Origin: Isoperla grammatica
Taxonomy: Eukaryota > Arthropoda > Insecta > Plecoptera > Perlodidae
Assembly: GCA_945910005.1 (NCBI GenBank)
Contig: OX246745.1
Location: 37,560,482 to 37,624,481, forward strand
DNA: 64,000 bases
Direction: 5' to 3'
The notes below the pieces were generated by a model. That model did no database searches. It saw only the letters and a program-made list of their open reading frames with translations, and had not been told where the DNA came from. The position numbers and the translations under genes were made by a program. Shown in pieces: positions 1 through 10,866 of the stretch (position 1 is its first letter; the number at the start of each line of letters is the position of its first letter).

Positions 1-941
1 CCATCAGAGGTATCGATAAAACAGCGGGCGATGCCTGGGTGAAAGAGGACCTCGAAGCTCAAGGCATAGACTGCGAAGTCACCCAGCTAAGAAGTAACCG
101 AGACCCTTAGCCACTTCTGCCGTTGTATGTCATCAAAATAGACCCAACACAGACGAAGCAACTCCACGAAATAACCAAGATCTGCTTCCCAAACATCTCA
201 AGAGAGAAGTACCATGCACCTGGAGGGCCTGCTCAGTGCTATAGATGCCAAAATTTTAGACACGTAGCAAGGTATTGCACAAACAAGTTCAAGTGCGTGG
301 AGTGCGGACTACAACACTCAACCATCAACTGCGGAAAAGCAAGAAGCATCCAACCTTAATGTGCGAATTGCGGCGGACCACATACAGCCAATTGGAAGGG
401 ACTCCCAGCCTTCCAGGAAGCTAAAAGACGCCAGGGCGGGAAACCGGGAAGTCAAGCTCCAGCCACTTAACGAAGCAGACGCCCCAGCGACCGACGTTTC
501 GAAGAAACCCTTATCCCTAAGAAAAATGTATGGTTCAGGCGCTCGTCGCTTAGCCATGACAACAACAACCCTGGCACTTCCTCGGCCTCAGAAGAGAATA
601 CTAATTTCCCCCCTCTCAGACCAGTCACCCAGCTAGCACAAGAACGATTCTCCCAGTACGACAAGAAAGCAAAACGTCACAACTACGGATATAATAGTGA
701 CATCTCCCACAGTTCATCCTCTGATTCCAACTCAGAAGATGAGCGCCAACCTCCCAGCAAACAACAACGCCAATCTACCCAGGCAGTCCCTCCTCTCAAT
801 ACTGATCAAGTCACGGATTGGGCTACCAAGCTACTCAATGCCCTCATCGACGCCCCTTCAAATCAGACCCGTCTTGAAATTATCATCTCCATGGCCATGC
901 CAATGTTCTTAGTACAGTCAATCACCCAACATGGCCCATAA
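1..941 (+). pseudogene. ORF1 (gag-like) fragment of the Jockey-like LINE
   Basis: The start reads like the PRE_C2HC domain found before zinc knuckles (IRGIDKTAGDAWVKEDLEAQ). Two CCHC knuckles follow at about 237-335: C-x2-C-x4-H-x4-C and C-x2-C-x3-H-x4-C. A third, CANCGGPH, begins after the stop at 358-360 and has lost its last cysteine. An acidic, serine-rich tail and a short hydrophobic C-terminus end near 941. In-frame stops occur at 108-110 and 358-360, with frame changes downstream. ORF1 of this class binds element RNA as a chaperone. This copy is dead. Confidence 0.7.
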
Positions 942-1325
942 ACCCCCCCCACCCGACCAATCTCAAGATCCTTGCATGGAACGCTAGCTCAGTAATTAAT
1001 AAAAAAGAGGAGCTCTTCCACCATCTAAAAACGGAACACATACATATCTGTCTCCTGCAGGAAACCTTCTTTAATAAGAAAATGGCATTCAGGTATCATA
1101 GATACATAACTTACCGCAATGACCGACAGGGGCGAAAAGGCGGAGGGACTGCAATCTAAGTGCGTTCCGACATACAACACCATCAAATTATCATTCCCCA
1201 ATAAGATTCTATATAGAAGCAACTGGAGTCATTATTAAACTCAACAATGAGGACATAAAGCTCATCTCAGTCTACAAACCACCCCGCACCCCGATAAATA
1301 CCACGGACATTGACAAACTAGTAAG

Positions 1326-2109
1326 CAGTGTTGTGACTAGATAATTTATTTTTTATCTAGATAAAGATAAAGATAATTCCCCAAAAAATTATCTAGATAA
1401 GATAAAAGAAAAAGTGTAAAAAAATTATCTAGATAATAGATAAAAGATTAAAATAATTATCTAGATAATTTTGGAAAGGTAAAAGATAATAATGATATTA
1501 TTGAGTTATTGACATGTTTCTTAAAAAGCAATATTTACTTATTTTTTTTTCATATCTATCATAATGTGGATGGATTTTAAGGATGGGATAGTTAGGTTTA
1601 AAGTTATTAGAGAATAGAGATACAGGACTAAGGATATTCAAAATTTCAAACTTTATTGTGAAAATCAGTACAAGATACATTACTATTAGGGTCTGTCCAG
1701 GAAAATGTCTTAAGTTTTCAAAATGCAAAATTCAACTAATTTAAACATGCTCGGTGTCAAATTTAAGATATAGTCTCCCAAACACTAATTTTTAGAAGTA
1801 TAAATTATACTTCCAAAAATTAGTGTTAACAAATTGCCGCCATTTTCAAAAAAGGGGAAAACCAGTAGAAGTATTTTTCATTTTGAAAAATGGTATATTT
1901 TATCATTATTTTGTATCTATATTATGGTTAAACATTTTATCTATTTTTTTTATCTAAAAGCTTAAAATTTTAGATAAGATAATCTGTATTTTTATCTAGA
2001 TAAAAGATAAAGATAACACCAAAAAAATTAGCTAGATAAATATAATAGATAACAGATTTTATCTAGATACGTTATCTAGATAATTTTATCTAGATAAGTC
2101 ACAACACTG
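1326..2109. mobile_element. hAT-type MITE with 8-bp target duplication
   Basis: The termini are inverted repeats CAGTGTTGTGAC...GTCACAACACTG. The perfect 8-bp duplication CTAGTAAG flanks them at 1318-1325 and 2110-2117. An 8-bp duplication with CAGTG ends is diagnostic of hAT elements. There is no transposase, so the element is non-autonomous. Both subterminal regions (about 130 bp each) carry several copies of the palindrome TTATCTAGATAA or one-base variants, plausibly transposase-binding sites. It sits precisely in the endonuclease of the Jockey-like LINE. Confidence 0.9.
1781..1827. repeat. Perfect-arm palindrome inside the hAT MITE
   Basis: AACACTAATTTTTAGAAGTA is followed almost immediately by its near-exact reverse complement, giving a 47-bp hairpin. 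It is not part of the terminal repeats. It may mark a smaller nested palindromic insertion or a structural element of the MITE. Confidence 0.6.
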
Positions 2110-3016
2110 CTAGTAAGTGACACCATGCCAACGATTATGGCAGGAGATTTCAATGCAAAGCATACTGCTTGGCACTCTAGGTTGACAACCGCAGCCGGAC
2201 GTACTTTACTACAACATACCATTCAGAGAGGGATGGAAATTCATAGCCCACTCACCCCTACTCATTTCCCTCCTACAGGAGCCAGCCGAAAACAAAAGAC
2301 ATAAAATTCCCGTCAATACTTAGCTCTGACCACAACCCCCTTCTCATCACCTATGATGACATACCTACCGCTACTGCAGCACCAACCAGATTGAACGTAA
2401 GTCAAACTGACTGGTCCACATACGTTTACTGATAAAACAACAGGAGAAACAAGGTTTTGTTCATGCTCCGGTTAAAATTTAGTTGTTATGTGTTTTGAAG
2501 TTAAAGTTTTTGATAATTTTGGTATCAAATAGATTGTTAATTATATCTGTATCAGCGGTGTTGTTATTGCGTGAGTAATACTTGTTGATAAGTTTTTATA
2601 TTACTTTTAAGTTTTGAATTTTTGATAAACAACAAATTTGCACGTAAACCCGTGCTCATGGTTACAGATGGGCATTCAAGTTCTTTTTAAAGAGATGACA
2701 CTTCATAGAGGACACGGCTTATAAGATGTCTGTGTATGGATCACAGCCATGTAACAAATTTAAAAAAAGATTGTGTGACAGAGTTATTACGCGTGACGGA
2801 AAAATGTTGAGCTCCAAACTTATTCGTGTACTTCGTTTTTTTATAACAATGCTTTTAATACACCGTATGGCTCGAGCAAATTTTCAAAACCAGTTAAATG
2901 ATGGAGATGTTCTCATTAGAGTGCTACGTCGTGATACATGGGAAAGTTTAATGGTATTGACTAGATGCTGAATATCTAGTCAAACACTTTGTACAAGTGC
3001 AATAGCCAACAGGTAC

Positions 3017-3484
3017 GTGAGTGTAAGCCGAGTACGGAGTAGGTGCCACAGAAATGTTGCGTCTAGTGGTACATTGAGGCTGCCAAAGTCTCGCATGGAT
3101 ATATTTGCTATTATTCTTGCATTGTGTGGTGACATTGAAACAAATCCAGGCCCAGTAACTGGGAATAACAAACAGATGCAGCCTGGTTCCTCAACTTGCA
3201 GCAGTGCTGGTCCCTCAACTTGCAGCAGTGGAGTGTATAGGAAGTGTAATATATGTAAGCAAGCTGGGCGAAAGAATCAAGTCTTTTTAACGTGTTTTTC
3301 CTGTGCGCACTCCTACCACAAAAGCTGCCTCATTATGAAAGCATCTGATTTTCGTAAAATAAAAATTTCTTCCTGGTCATGCTGGAGTTGTTTGCTCCCT
3401 CAGTTTGACGACTCCTTGTTTCATAGAAGTAACTTACCTTTGCCACTAGTGCCTATAATCATAATGAAAGAGGTTCAAAGATGA
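3017..3484 (+). pseudogene. N-terminal LINE ORF with 2A-like motif and PHD/RING-like zinc finger
   Basis: A likely start is the methionine at 3095, in MDIFAIILALCGDIETNPGP. The 2A-like core GDIETNPGP is encoded at 3128-3154. 2A sequences of the form D(V/I)ExNPGP make ribosomes skip the last Gly-Pro bond. They have been described in animal APE-type LINEs, including sea urchin ones. After a serine/cysteine-rich linker comes a Cys/His finger at about 3238-3410 (CNICKQAGR, CFSCAHSYHKSC, WSCWSC), a PHD/RING-like pattern seen in CR1/L2-group proteins. The frame closes with TGA at 3482-3484, and the endonuclease follows in another frame, so the original fusion is broken. Placing 2A at the very N-terminus could release a short leader peptide. 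Confidence 0.7.
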
Positions 3485-3495
3485 ACTAATCGCTT

Positions 3496-4265
3496 TTGTC
3501 ATTGAATGCACGAAGTCTTAAAAATATCAAAAGACAACCTGATATAGCAGCGGGGCTGAGTGTACAAAATCCTGACATCATGACAATTTGTGAAACGTGG
3601 CTGAATGATAGTGTCAGTAAAGGGGAAGTTTTACCTACGGGTTACACCATTTTCAGAAAAGATCGTGATGTTGGAGGTGGCGGTGGAGTTCTAATAGCAG
3701 CCAGACCAGAGCTTAAACCAATTTGCATGTCTTGTTTTGAAACTAATGCTGAAATAGTTTGGGTTCGCATTACAATCGACAGTTGTGACTTCTTGATTGG
3801 ATCTGCATACCGGTCACCAAATGCTACACCACATATAAATGACCAGCTTTTATATTCCTTAAATTTGGTCCAGCACCATCTTCATGAATACTCTGCTGTT
3901 TTACTCTGGGGGGATTTCAATATTGCAGTGAAGTGGACTTAACCCCTCCATCAGCCGAAAATATTCTGGCAGAGTCATTTTTAACTTCATTCTATGATCT
4001 TTTCTTACACCAGTTTGTGACGGAACCTACTCGCCAAACTGCAGCAACTAATGCAATTCTTGATCTTGTATTATGCAATAACCCTACATTAATTGACAAT
4101 GTGCAGACAATTCCTGGAGTCAGTGATCATTTGGCTGTAAAAGTTGAATTGTCTAAGAAAACCCCAGAATTCAAAACAATCTCCAAGAAGTGTTTCAACT
4201 ACAAAAGAGCAAATTGGGATTTAATTAATGACCTTCTAGATGAGAGGCTACCCACTCGCTTTTAA
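3496..4265 (+). pseudogene. APE endonuclease of the 2A-bearing LINE
   Basis: SLNARSLKNI, ICETWLNDS, GGGGGVLIAARP, GSAYRSPN and LLWGDFNI are the ordered motifs of LINE endonucleases (3496-3930). A frame shift near 3935 separates them from the C-terminal part, which contains GVSDHLAVKVE (4117-4149). A TAA at 4263-4265 closes that frame. The domain would nick target DNA. The copy is inactive as it stands. Confidence 0.75.
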
Positions 4266-4316
4266 AATGATATTGAATCGTCATGGTTAGAATGGAAAAC
4301 AGCCTTCTGGAGCTGT

Positions 4317-6262
4317 GTGCATGAATCTATTCCGACTACAGTCTTCAGAGGAAAGCAACGAGTACCGTGGATTACTAAACACATTGTTGAAAATCTAAAA
4401 CTGAGAGGTAAACTTCATAAAATATGGAAGAAATCTGGAAATGATCAAGCCTGGCACACGTATACTGTACACAGAAACAGGGTTACGACTGAAATTCGCA
4501 ATGCGCACAATCGTTACATATGGAATTTAACAACAAAAAAAAGTAAAGCAATGTAGACGTACATTCATTCAAGGAATGGATCATCAGCCCCCCCAACAGT
4601 TCATGGTGAATGGCTTGCTTGAGTCGAACCCAAAAAAGTTAGCAGATGCGTTTAATGGTACATTTCAACAGAATTTCACTCCTCCTTCTGATGCTTCATC
4701 CCAATCACCAAATCTTCACGAGAATACAGTGCCAATAACAACGCTCAACATCACACACAGAGCAGTAAGAAGACACTTGAAACGCCTGAGAGTTGATTCA
4801 GCCACAGGGCCGGATGACATCCCTTCAATGATTCTGAAAATGTGTGCAGCTTCCATATCTCCATCTCTAAGCTCCATATTTAGCTTATCTTTGTATACTG
4901 GCGTGGTACCTTCTGACTGGCGTATTGCAAATGTAATTCCAATTTTCAAATCGGGGATGAAGGAAAACATCTCGAACCATCGACCTATATCATTAACTTC
5001 TATCATTTGAAAAACATTGGAGCGCATCATATTTCAAGAGCTACTGAAACACATCACAACGGCTAAACCAACATGGATTCATTCCAGGTAGATCTTGTTC
5101 AACGCTTCTTACGAAGGTAATCGACAATTGGCAGTGTGCCCTGGAAGATCCTAAGTGCAAGCAGGTGGATGCGGTGATGCTAGATTGGTCTAAAGCATTT
5201 GACCAGATTCCACACAGGAAATTACTATGCAAGCTGTTCTATTATGGTGTACGTGGATCCTTACACACTTGGTTAGAACATTTTTTGACAGATCGATCAC
5301 AAAAGGTTGTGTTTCAGGGAACAGAATCAAGTACAATACTTGTAACCTCAGGCGTACCTCAAGGGTAAGTTCTTGGTCCGTTATTGTTTAATATATTTAT
5401 GATGGATTTGCCTCAATGTGTTTCTTCGGATATGAGCCAATTTGCTGATGACTGCACGATTTACAGAAAGATTATGACAAAGGAGGATTCAGAAACTCTA
5501 CAATCTGATTTAAAAAATATAGACAATTGGTGTACAGTTAATGGCATGAATATTAACCCCCAAAAGAGTATGTCTATCCGATTTGCAAGATCCAAGAATC
5601 AATTTCCTTGTTGTTATTTGATCAATAACTTGCCTTTTTCAGAGAAAAAACGTGTCAGACTACTAGGTGTAATTGTTACAAGTGATCTAAAATGGAACAC
5701 TCATTGTAAAGTGGTACGAGCCAAAGCCACCAGACATTTATATTTCATTGCTAGACACCTGCATCATGCTCAGCCTAGCACCAAAAGGGCTGTTTACCTA
5801 GCGCTCGTTAGACCTCATCTCGTCTACGGCTGCCCAGCGTGGGACCCAACATCTATAAGCAACAAGATAAAGTTGGAGCGTGTCCAAAGTAGAGCTACAC
5901 GCTTTATTGCTGCTAGGTCGCAATTTACCACTCATTGTGCTACGGCAAGATGTGCATCATTGAAAATTCCATCTCTGGAAACATTCAGGAAAAAAGTAGA
6001 GCTCCAATTTTTGTGGGGCATGTTGAATGGTAGGACAAACCTGGATCCATATGTAAGACTGCAAGCCTGTAATCGTAGTGCCCAATTTGGTAGGGGTCTA
6101 TTGTTCAGTCCACCTTTTGCCAAAACAGCAGCCTACCAGAAAGGGTTCTATTATAGGGCTTGTCAATCGTGGAATTCTCTTTCACTTGAGATCAGGATGG
6201 CACGCTCATTAGATGTCTTCAAAGCGTCTTTAACGGAACATTTTTTAAACATTGTTTTGTAA
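4317..6262 (+). pseudogene. Reverse transcriptase of the 2A-bearing LINE
   Basis: Three consecutive frames cover an RT: ATGPDDIPSMILK and SDWRIANVIPIFK (about 4800-4950), then MLDWSKAFDQIPHRK and TSGVPQG (5177-5368, closed by TAA), then QFADDCTIYRK (5438-5470). A long C-terminal domain ends at 6262 with FKASLTEHFLNIVL. The catalytic aspartates of the FADD box are present. The terminal region (LALVRPHLVYGCPAWDP) is typical of CR1/L2/Rex elements. Four or more disabling changes make this a pseudogene. Confidence 0.8.
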
Positions 6263-6582
6263 ATTTTCATTTTTTTTATTCTTTGTTACTTCATATATAA
6301 CAGTTCTGTCTTATAATTATATTTTCATGTTTTTTTGTTTTGTGTTTTGTATTTTGTATTTTGTATTTTGTATGTTTAATTATTTTTGGATGTTTGTATT
6401 GTTATCATTATCATTTCCTGGTTCTTTTATATATTTTTATAATTTATTTGTTCATTAATATATTTAGATTTTAAGTGATTTTAGTATGGGTTGGCAGTCA
6501 CTCTGTGTGTTTGGAGCTGTGCTCTTTTCTGCCAAACCCTATTCACTTTTGTAATGAATGGGAATAATAAATAAATAAATAC

Positions 6583-7816
6583 ACTCAACGAATGGATCAT
6601 TGAATATACAGCAGCTCATCTCAGTACAGCACAAGAAATAGATGGCTGTCTGGAAAATCTAATTCTTGCAATCACTTCGGCATTGACCATCAGCACTCCT
6701 CCCCTCCGCCCAAGCAACACCCAGGCCCCATACTCTTTACCCCCAGATCTTCTCATGTCTATACAAGCGAAAAATAAAGTACGGCGACTCTGGCAAAAGC
6801 ACCGTACCCCGCATATCAAGGCCCTACTAAATAAAATGGAGGGCGATATAAAAACGCGCATATCCGATCATATAGAAACATGCAATGGAAATCTAAGCTC
6901 GAAAGCCTAGCTGCATCAGATAAATCATTATGGGAAATGACAAGAAAACTAACGAGACCTCGTAGAGGAAACCCCCTAATCCATGGCAAAAACGGACTAG
7001 CGTTCACAGATGAACAGAAAGCAGCTGCTATGGCAGATACCTTAGAAGACACTTTCAAACCCAACAACGACCCAGCCACCCAGTCCCACATCAGGCGGGT
7101 AGAACACACAGTACGTCAATACACAACAGTGCCAACATCATACCCCCCAAGCAATCATTTCCCCAGCCGAAATGAAGGCCCACATCTACTGCTTGAAAAA
7201 CAGAAAAGCCCCAGGAATGGACGGGATACCCAATATAGCCTTAAAATATCTACCAGACAGGGTGGTAGTACTGTTAACCAACGTCTTCAATGCTATGACA
7301 AGGATTGCACATTTTTCACCAACATTAAAGACATCTAATGTAATCATGTTTTCCAAACCAGGCAAAGACCCAACTTTCCCTCAAAATTACCGGCCCATCA
7401 GCCTACTTACAGGAATTTCCAAATTATATGAACAAGTTATATACTCCCGTATACTCAAGCATATCAACGACAATAACATTTTTATAAACGAACAGTTCGG
7501 GTTCAGACAAGGCCACTCCACCAGTCAACAATTAGCCAGAGTTGTCGACGAGATTGCAGACGGCTTCAATTCCAACCGTGTCACAGCCGCTGCATTTCTA
7601 GACATAGCTACCGCCTTTGATAAGGTGTGGCATAATGGGCTGTATTACAAATTGTTACAACTAAAGTTTCCCCCCTATCTAATTAACATTCTAACGTCAT
7701 ATCTTTCGGACCGACAATTTCAAGTTTCACAAGGAAACAGCACCTCCACCCTTCGTACAATACATGCAGGTGTCCCACAAGGCTCAATCCTGGGACCTAT
7801 CCTGTTTTCAATATAT
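6583..7816 (+). pseudogene. Reverse transcriptase, N-terminal half, of the Jockey-like LINE
   Basis: Host LINE sequence resumes after the (TAAA)n tail with NEWIIEYTAAHLS. It carries the inter-domain region and then fingers and palm: NRKAPGMDGIPN (7195-7230), NYRPISLLTGISK, FGFRQGHSTSQQL, FLDIATAFDKVWH (7595-7635) and GVPQGSILGP (7770-7800). A frameshift lies near 7172. The frame is cut at FSIY (7816) by the LTR element and continues at 13268. Confidence 0.8.
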
Positions 7817-8647
7817 TGTGATGTAAAAGGATGAACTTGTCCATCTTTTACTATTTATTGGAATCCGTGGTTTATGTAAGCTCTAAGTGTGTCAACCTAC
7901 ATGTGTGCAACATAGTCTATTGCCACAGCGTGACTGTCAGCGTTTTCGTCATTATTTCAATCGTGACTGCTAAGTCAGCAGAGGCGGAAGCGAGGCTAGT
8001 TTTGCGCCACGCGACAGACGGGGAGTCTTACCGAAGGAGCCGGGCAAGATGGTTGTCTGGTAGGTTCGTGAGTCAAGGAGGCCGTGGCCGCCGTGGAGGG
8101 CTGACCCCGCGAGGGAAGAAGTGGTGAAACGGGGGAAGCATGTCCTAGCGGCCTAGGCGAGGATTAAGGGTACGTGGGAGACGAGCGGAAGAGTACGATA
8201 TGGACGTGGCAGAGGACGGAAGGATCTGAGGACGAAGACGCGGATACGGACAGGCGATTGGAGGACCAACGGGTTGACGGTTGCCAGCTGGAAATGCGGT
8301 TATGAGGTATGGAGCGCTGGCCCTCGTTAGATCAGGTGGAATGTGCCCATCAGGCTGATTATGACCATAGTCAGGTTCGCCACGCTAAAGCCACGTATAG
8401 GATAAATGTAAGTAATAATAAATATGGTTCCTCAAGATTCGAACCAAGGGTCTTGTGATTCAACATAACCTAGATTCCCTGTTCTCCTCAGTCTTGCCAA
8501 AGATCCCGCATGTGCGAGTTCACGTATGTCGAGAGAGTGTTACGTCCCCAGTAAAACCTTGAGACAGCCGACCAGGGCGTGGGTTCGAGTCCCGTACCAG
8601 GGTGGTAGGGACAAGGGTGGGTCGGCGCGTGATCTTGCTACATGACA
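7817..8647 (+). repeat. 5' LTR (831 bp)
   Basis: The boundaries are TGTGATGTAA...CTACATGACA. It contains a tRNA-like B-box, GGGTTCGAGTCCCG, near 8580-8595. A reverse-orientation TTCGAACC lies near 8437. A short ORF-like stretch near its start (7831-8127) is duplicated in the 3' LTR, so it is LTR sequence rather than an independent gene. Confidence 0.9.
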
Positions 8648-9499
8648 AATTTGGTGGAGGCTAGGGTCTTGATACAATTTGCCATCAAGTTTTTTTCAGG
8701 CAGCTGGGGAAAACAGTTTTCATTTTTATCAAAATTCTAGTTATTTCATTTTGACGTGGTACTGGCTTCGCGAACTGACTATAGTTTGTTAGCGTGTATT
8801 TGCTACGTGGCTTTTGTGTACGCAGGCAGTTCAGTGTTCGGATTACGTGCCGATGACGTCATTGTCAGCCGTGGCGAACTTGTAGGCTCTGTGTTGTTTT
8901 TATCTAGGCCTGAGTTTAGTTTCGTCGCGCTTAGCCTCTCTGCGCTGGAGGATTTATTATTGATTGCTGTGTTATTTCAAGTGTCAACGTCGCATGGTTT
9001 CGTCGCTGTTTCAATTCGAACTCCGGTCTACGAGGTGTAGTGCTGTGACTTTTGTTTATTTCTGCGTTTTTTTTGTTGTTTCGAGCATCTGTTGGATTTG
9101 TCGTGGTTTTTTTTTCGGGCCGGAAAACATTCGCTGTACTGGGTTCGAGTCCCGCTTTTGCCGGTGAATAACGTATGGCTTAGTAAGCGTGTGTTCTTCG
9201 TTGTTTACATTGCTTGGAATGTGATTGTATTTTGTAACTGACCACGACCGTACTCGCGTCAGCAGTTTTCGCCTGCGACGATGAGTGAGGTGCTCGTTCT
9301 AAAGGCGCGTCTCCACTGCGTCGGCAAAAGCCGATCGGCCTGGCCGCGCGGCTTTTGCCGACGCAGTGGAGACGTGTCCGTCGGCCAGGCCGAGCGGCCT
9401 AAAAAGCCGATCGGCAGGCCGAATCGTTTCCCAACTAATGTCGGTAAATATCAAAGGAAATCGTGCCGAATGCCTGGACGAGCTCAAGGAACCAATCAC

Positions 9500-9760
9500 G
9501 GTGGTACTATTTTTATTATTTAATATGTTGAATTTCCACTTTATTTCATTTTATTTCATTTCTCAATTATTTTTTCTTGTTCTTGATTATATTTTACATA
9601 GTTCAGTAGTTTGTTTTGTTTTTGTTGTTATTGTTATTTATAATTTCATTATTATTAATTGTTTGCATGGCTTAGTTTTATTTAAGGTCCTCCTTTGTAA
9701 ATCAGTTTTAATAACTGAATAGGATAGACATTAAATAAATAAACAAATAAATAAATGGGT
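9500..9760 (+). repeat. 5'-truncated LINE 3' tail (copy 1 of 3)
   Basis: A T-rich stretch ends in CTTTGTAAATCAGTTTTAAT, then AACTGAATAGGATAGACATT and (AAATAA)n. The same block occurs at 28659-28840 (minus) and 42560-42682 (plus). The ending resembles CR1/L2-group 3' UTRs. No target duplication is evident. Confidence 0.6.
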
Positions 9761-10008
9761 TGATTTGAACGCGCGCAACTTAAAATATAAACCCAACATT
9801 GCCATATGTGGGTCCAACTGCCACCCCTTGTGCATGTAGGGTCATTGACTGGCTCAGTGAAGCTGACTGGGTGACAAAGGGATGATACATGCACACCTGC
9901 AGTCCAGGTCGAAATCTGTAAGTCCCGTTAATCTCTCTTTACACAAGTTTTTCGCAGAATTTTGACATGCGTTCGAGGGATGGTGTAAATATTTCTATTT
10001 TAGTTAAT

Positions 10009-10383
10009 TCAGTAGCACATAAGAGAATGATAAGAATCCCCCGTCGCCAAAAACCTTAAGGTCAAACCAAGACGGTCTTTGACAGGAATAGCTTTTCTGA
10101 AATTTGTGTCCTGTTTCCCGATTTTGGGTCCAATCTTATCCAATAAATATTGAAAATCGCCACTTGACATCCTAAAAAAGTTTCTGAAACCCCCATTGCA
10201 TCTATATTCGAGGTTCAACAAACCAACATCGTCCGAAATTAAATAATTGATAAGATCACTGCCACTGTATCGGGCCCTACTGCGGAGGCTCGGTCTGACC
10301 CAAAAACGTGGTTTACGTCGTTTTTTATTTTCTGCGATAATAATAAACGCTGCTGCAGCTATAAGTACGTCGTCGTCGTACAT
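10009..10383 (-). pseudogene. Truncated Harbinger (HARBI1-like) transposase, N-terminal part
   Basis: The 124-aa stretch has the HARBI1-type N-terminus. FRNFFRMSSGDFQYLLDKIG and KAIPVKDRLGLTLRFLATG match the helix-rich region before the DDE nuclease of PIF/Harbinger transposases. The frame stops after SLMCY. No downstream catalytic D or E motifs are present before the terminal repeat, so the nuclease domain is missing. It could at most bind DNA. Its position within matching terminal repeats shows a deletion derivative of an autonomous element. Confidence 0.75.
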
Positions 10384-10685
10384 TTTCTCTAGTACTGCCG
10401 AACCAGGCCGAACGCAGTGGAGACAGTCAAGCCGCGCGGCTTTTGCCGCGCGGCTTTTGCCACGCGGCCAGGCCGATCGGCCAAGCCGACGGCAGTGGAG
10501 ACGCGCCTTAAGAGCTGTTCTGATTTAACATTGAGGCCAGTTTATAACTTCGCAATCTCTGCACTTTTGTCTTCTGTGGCCGAGCTATGAAACACTTGTA
10601 GATGCATTTTGTTGGTTGTATCGAATGTATGAATGTAGGAATGTATGACAGGTGCATGTATACAATGTGTACATGTTTTCATGTA

Positions 10686-10866
10686 TATGTGCGGCTGTGG
10701 GGGCCTTTGGAGGTCCATTGTGTTTTTCGTCATTGAAGGGCGACTGTGGGGGTCTTTGGAGGTCCATTATGTTTTCGTCATTGAAGGGCGACTGTGGGGG
10801 CCTTTGGAGGTCCATGTGTTTTCGTCATTGAAGGGTGACTGTGGGGGCCTTTGGAGGTCCATGTGT
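10686..10866 (+). repeat. ~50-bp minisatellite, about 4 copies
   Basis: The unit is GGGGGCCTTTGGAGGTCCAT, then GTGTTTTCGTCATTGAAGG and GCGACTGT. It repeats head to tail with small length changes inside the LTR-element interior. Confidence 0.8.

Larger units (their letters stand above)
961..2440 (+). pseudogene. APE-type endonuclease domain of the Jockey-like LINE (interrupted)
   Basis: The domain begins LKILAWNASSVINKKEEL at about 961 and shows the LLQET motif near 1050. A TAA truncates it near 1157, and it continues in another frame to 1325. After the hAT insertion it resumes with AGDFNAKHTAWHS (2138-2180) and SSDHNPLLI (about 2318-2345). These are the metal-binding and catalytic signatures of LINE apurinic endonucleases. 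The domain nicks target DNA to prime reverse transcription. Stops and frameshifts show it is no longer functional. The sequence breaks off near 2430, where the 2A-bearing LINE is inserted. Confidence 0.75.
2431..6580 (+). mobile_element. CR1/L2-like LINE encoding a 2A-like peptide, inserted in the Jockey-like LINE
   Basis: Order of parts: a 5' region, an ORF with a 2A-like motif and a PHD/RING-like finger (3017-3484), APE endonuclease (3496-4265), reverse transcriptase (4317-6262), a 3' UTR, and a (TAAA)n tail near 6567-6582. The outer flanks belong to the Jockey-like LINE. The exact 5' junction and target duplication are not resolved. Frameshifts at about 3484, 3940, 4265, 4556, 5010 and 5370 inactivate the copy. 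The RT contains FADDCTIYR, typical of CR1/L2-group elements. Confidence 0.8.
9303..10508 (-). mobile_element. PIF/Harbinger element with TAA target duplication
   Basis: The terminal inverted repeats are AGGCGCGTCTCCACTGC and its exact complement. TAA flanks them at 9300-9302 and 10509-10511, the 3-bp TWA duplication characteristic of PIF/Harbinger. Subterminal sequence is GC-rich and partly self-complementary (CGGCTTTTGCCG repeats at 9322-9362 and 10433-10490). It contains the N-terminus of a Harbinger transposase on the minus strand and an AT-rich LINE tail. It is nested in the LTR element. Confidence 0.88.

Noticed and set aside
7831..8127. 98-codon ORF repeated at 12451-12747 as a duplicated gene
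   Set aside because: Both copies are the same part of the two LTRs, and there is no protein family match.
8575..8600. Possible tRNA gene (GGGTTCGAGTCCCG)
   Set aside because: Only a B-box is evident. No A-box or cloverleaf could be drawn, and the sequence is identical in both LTRs.
10247..10528. Plus-strand ORF over the Harbinger fragment
   Set aside because: The shadow strand runs into the GC-rich terminal repeat. The minus strand carries the HARBI1-like sequence.
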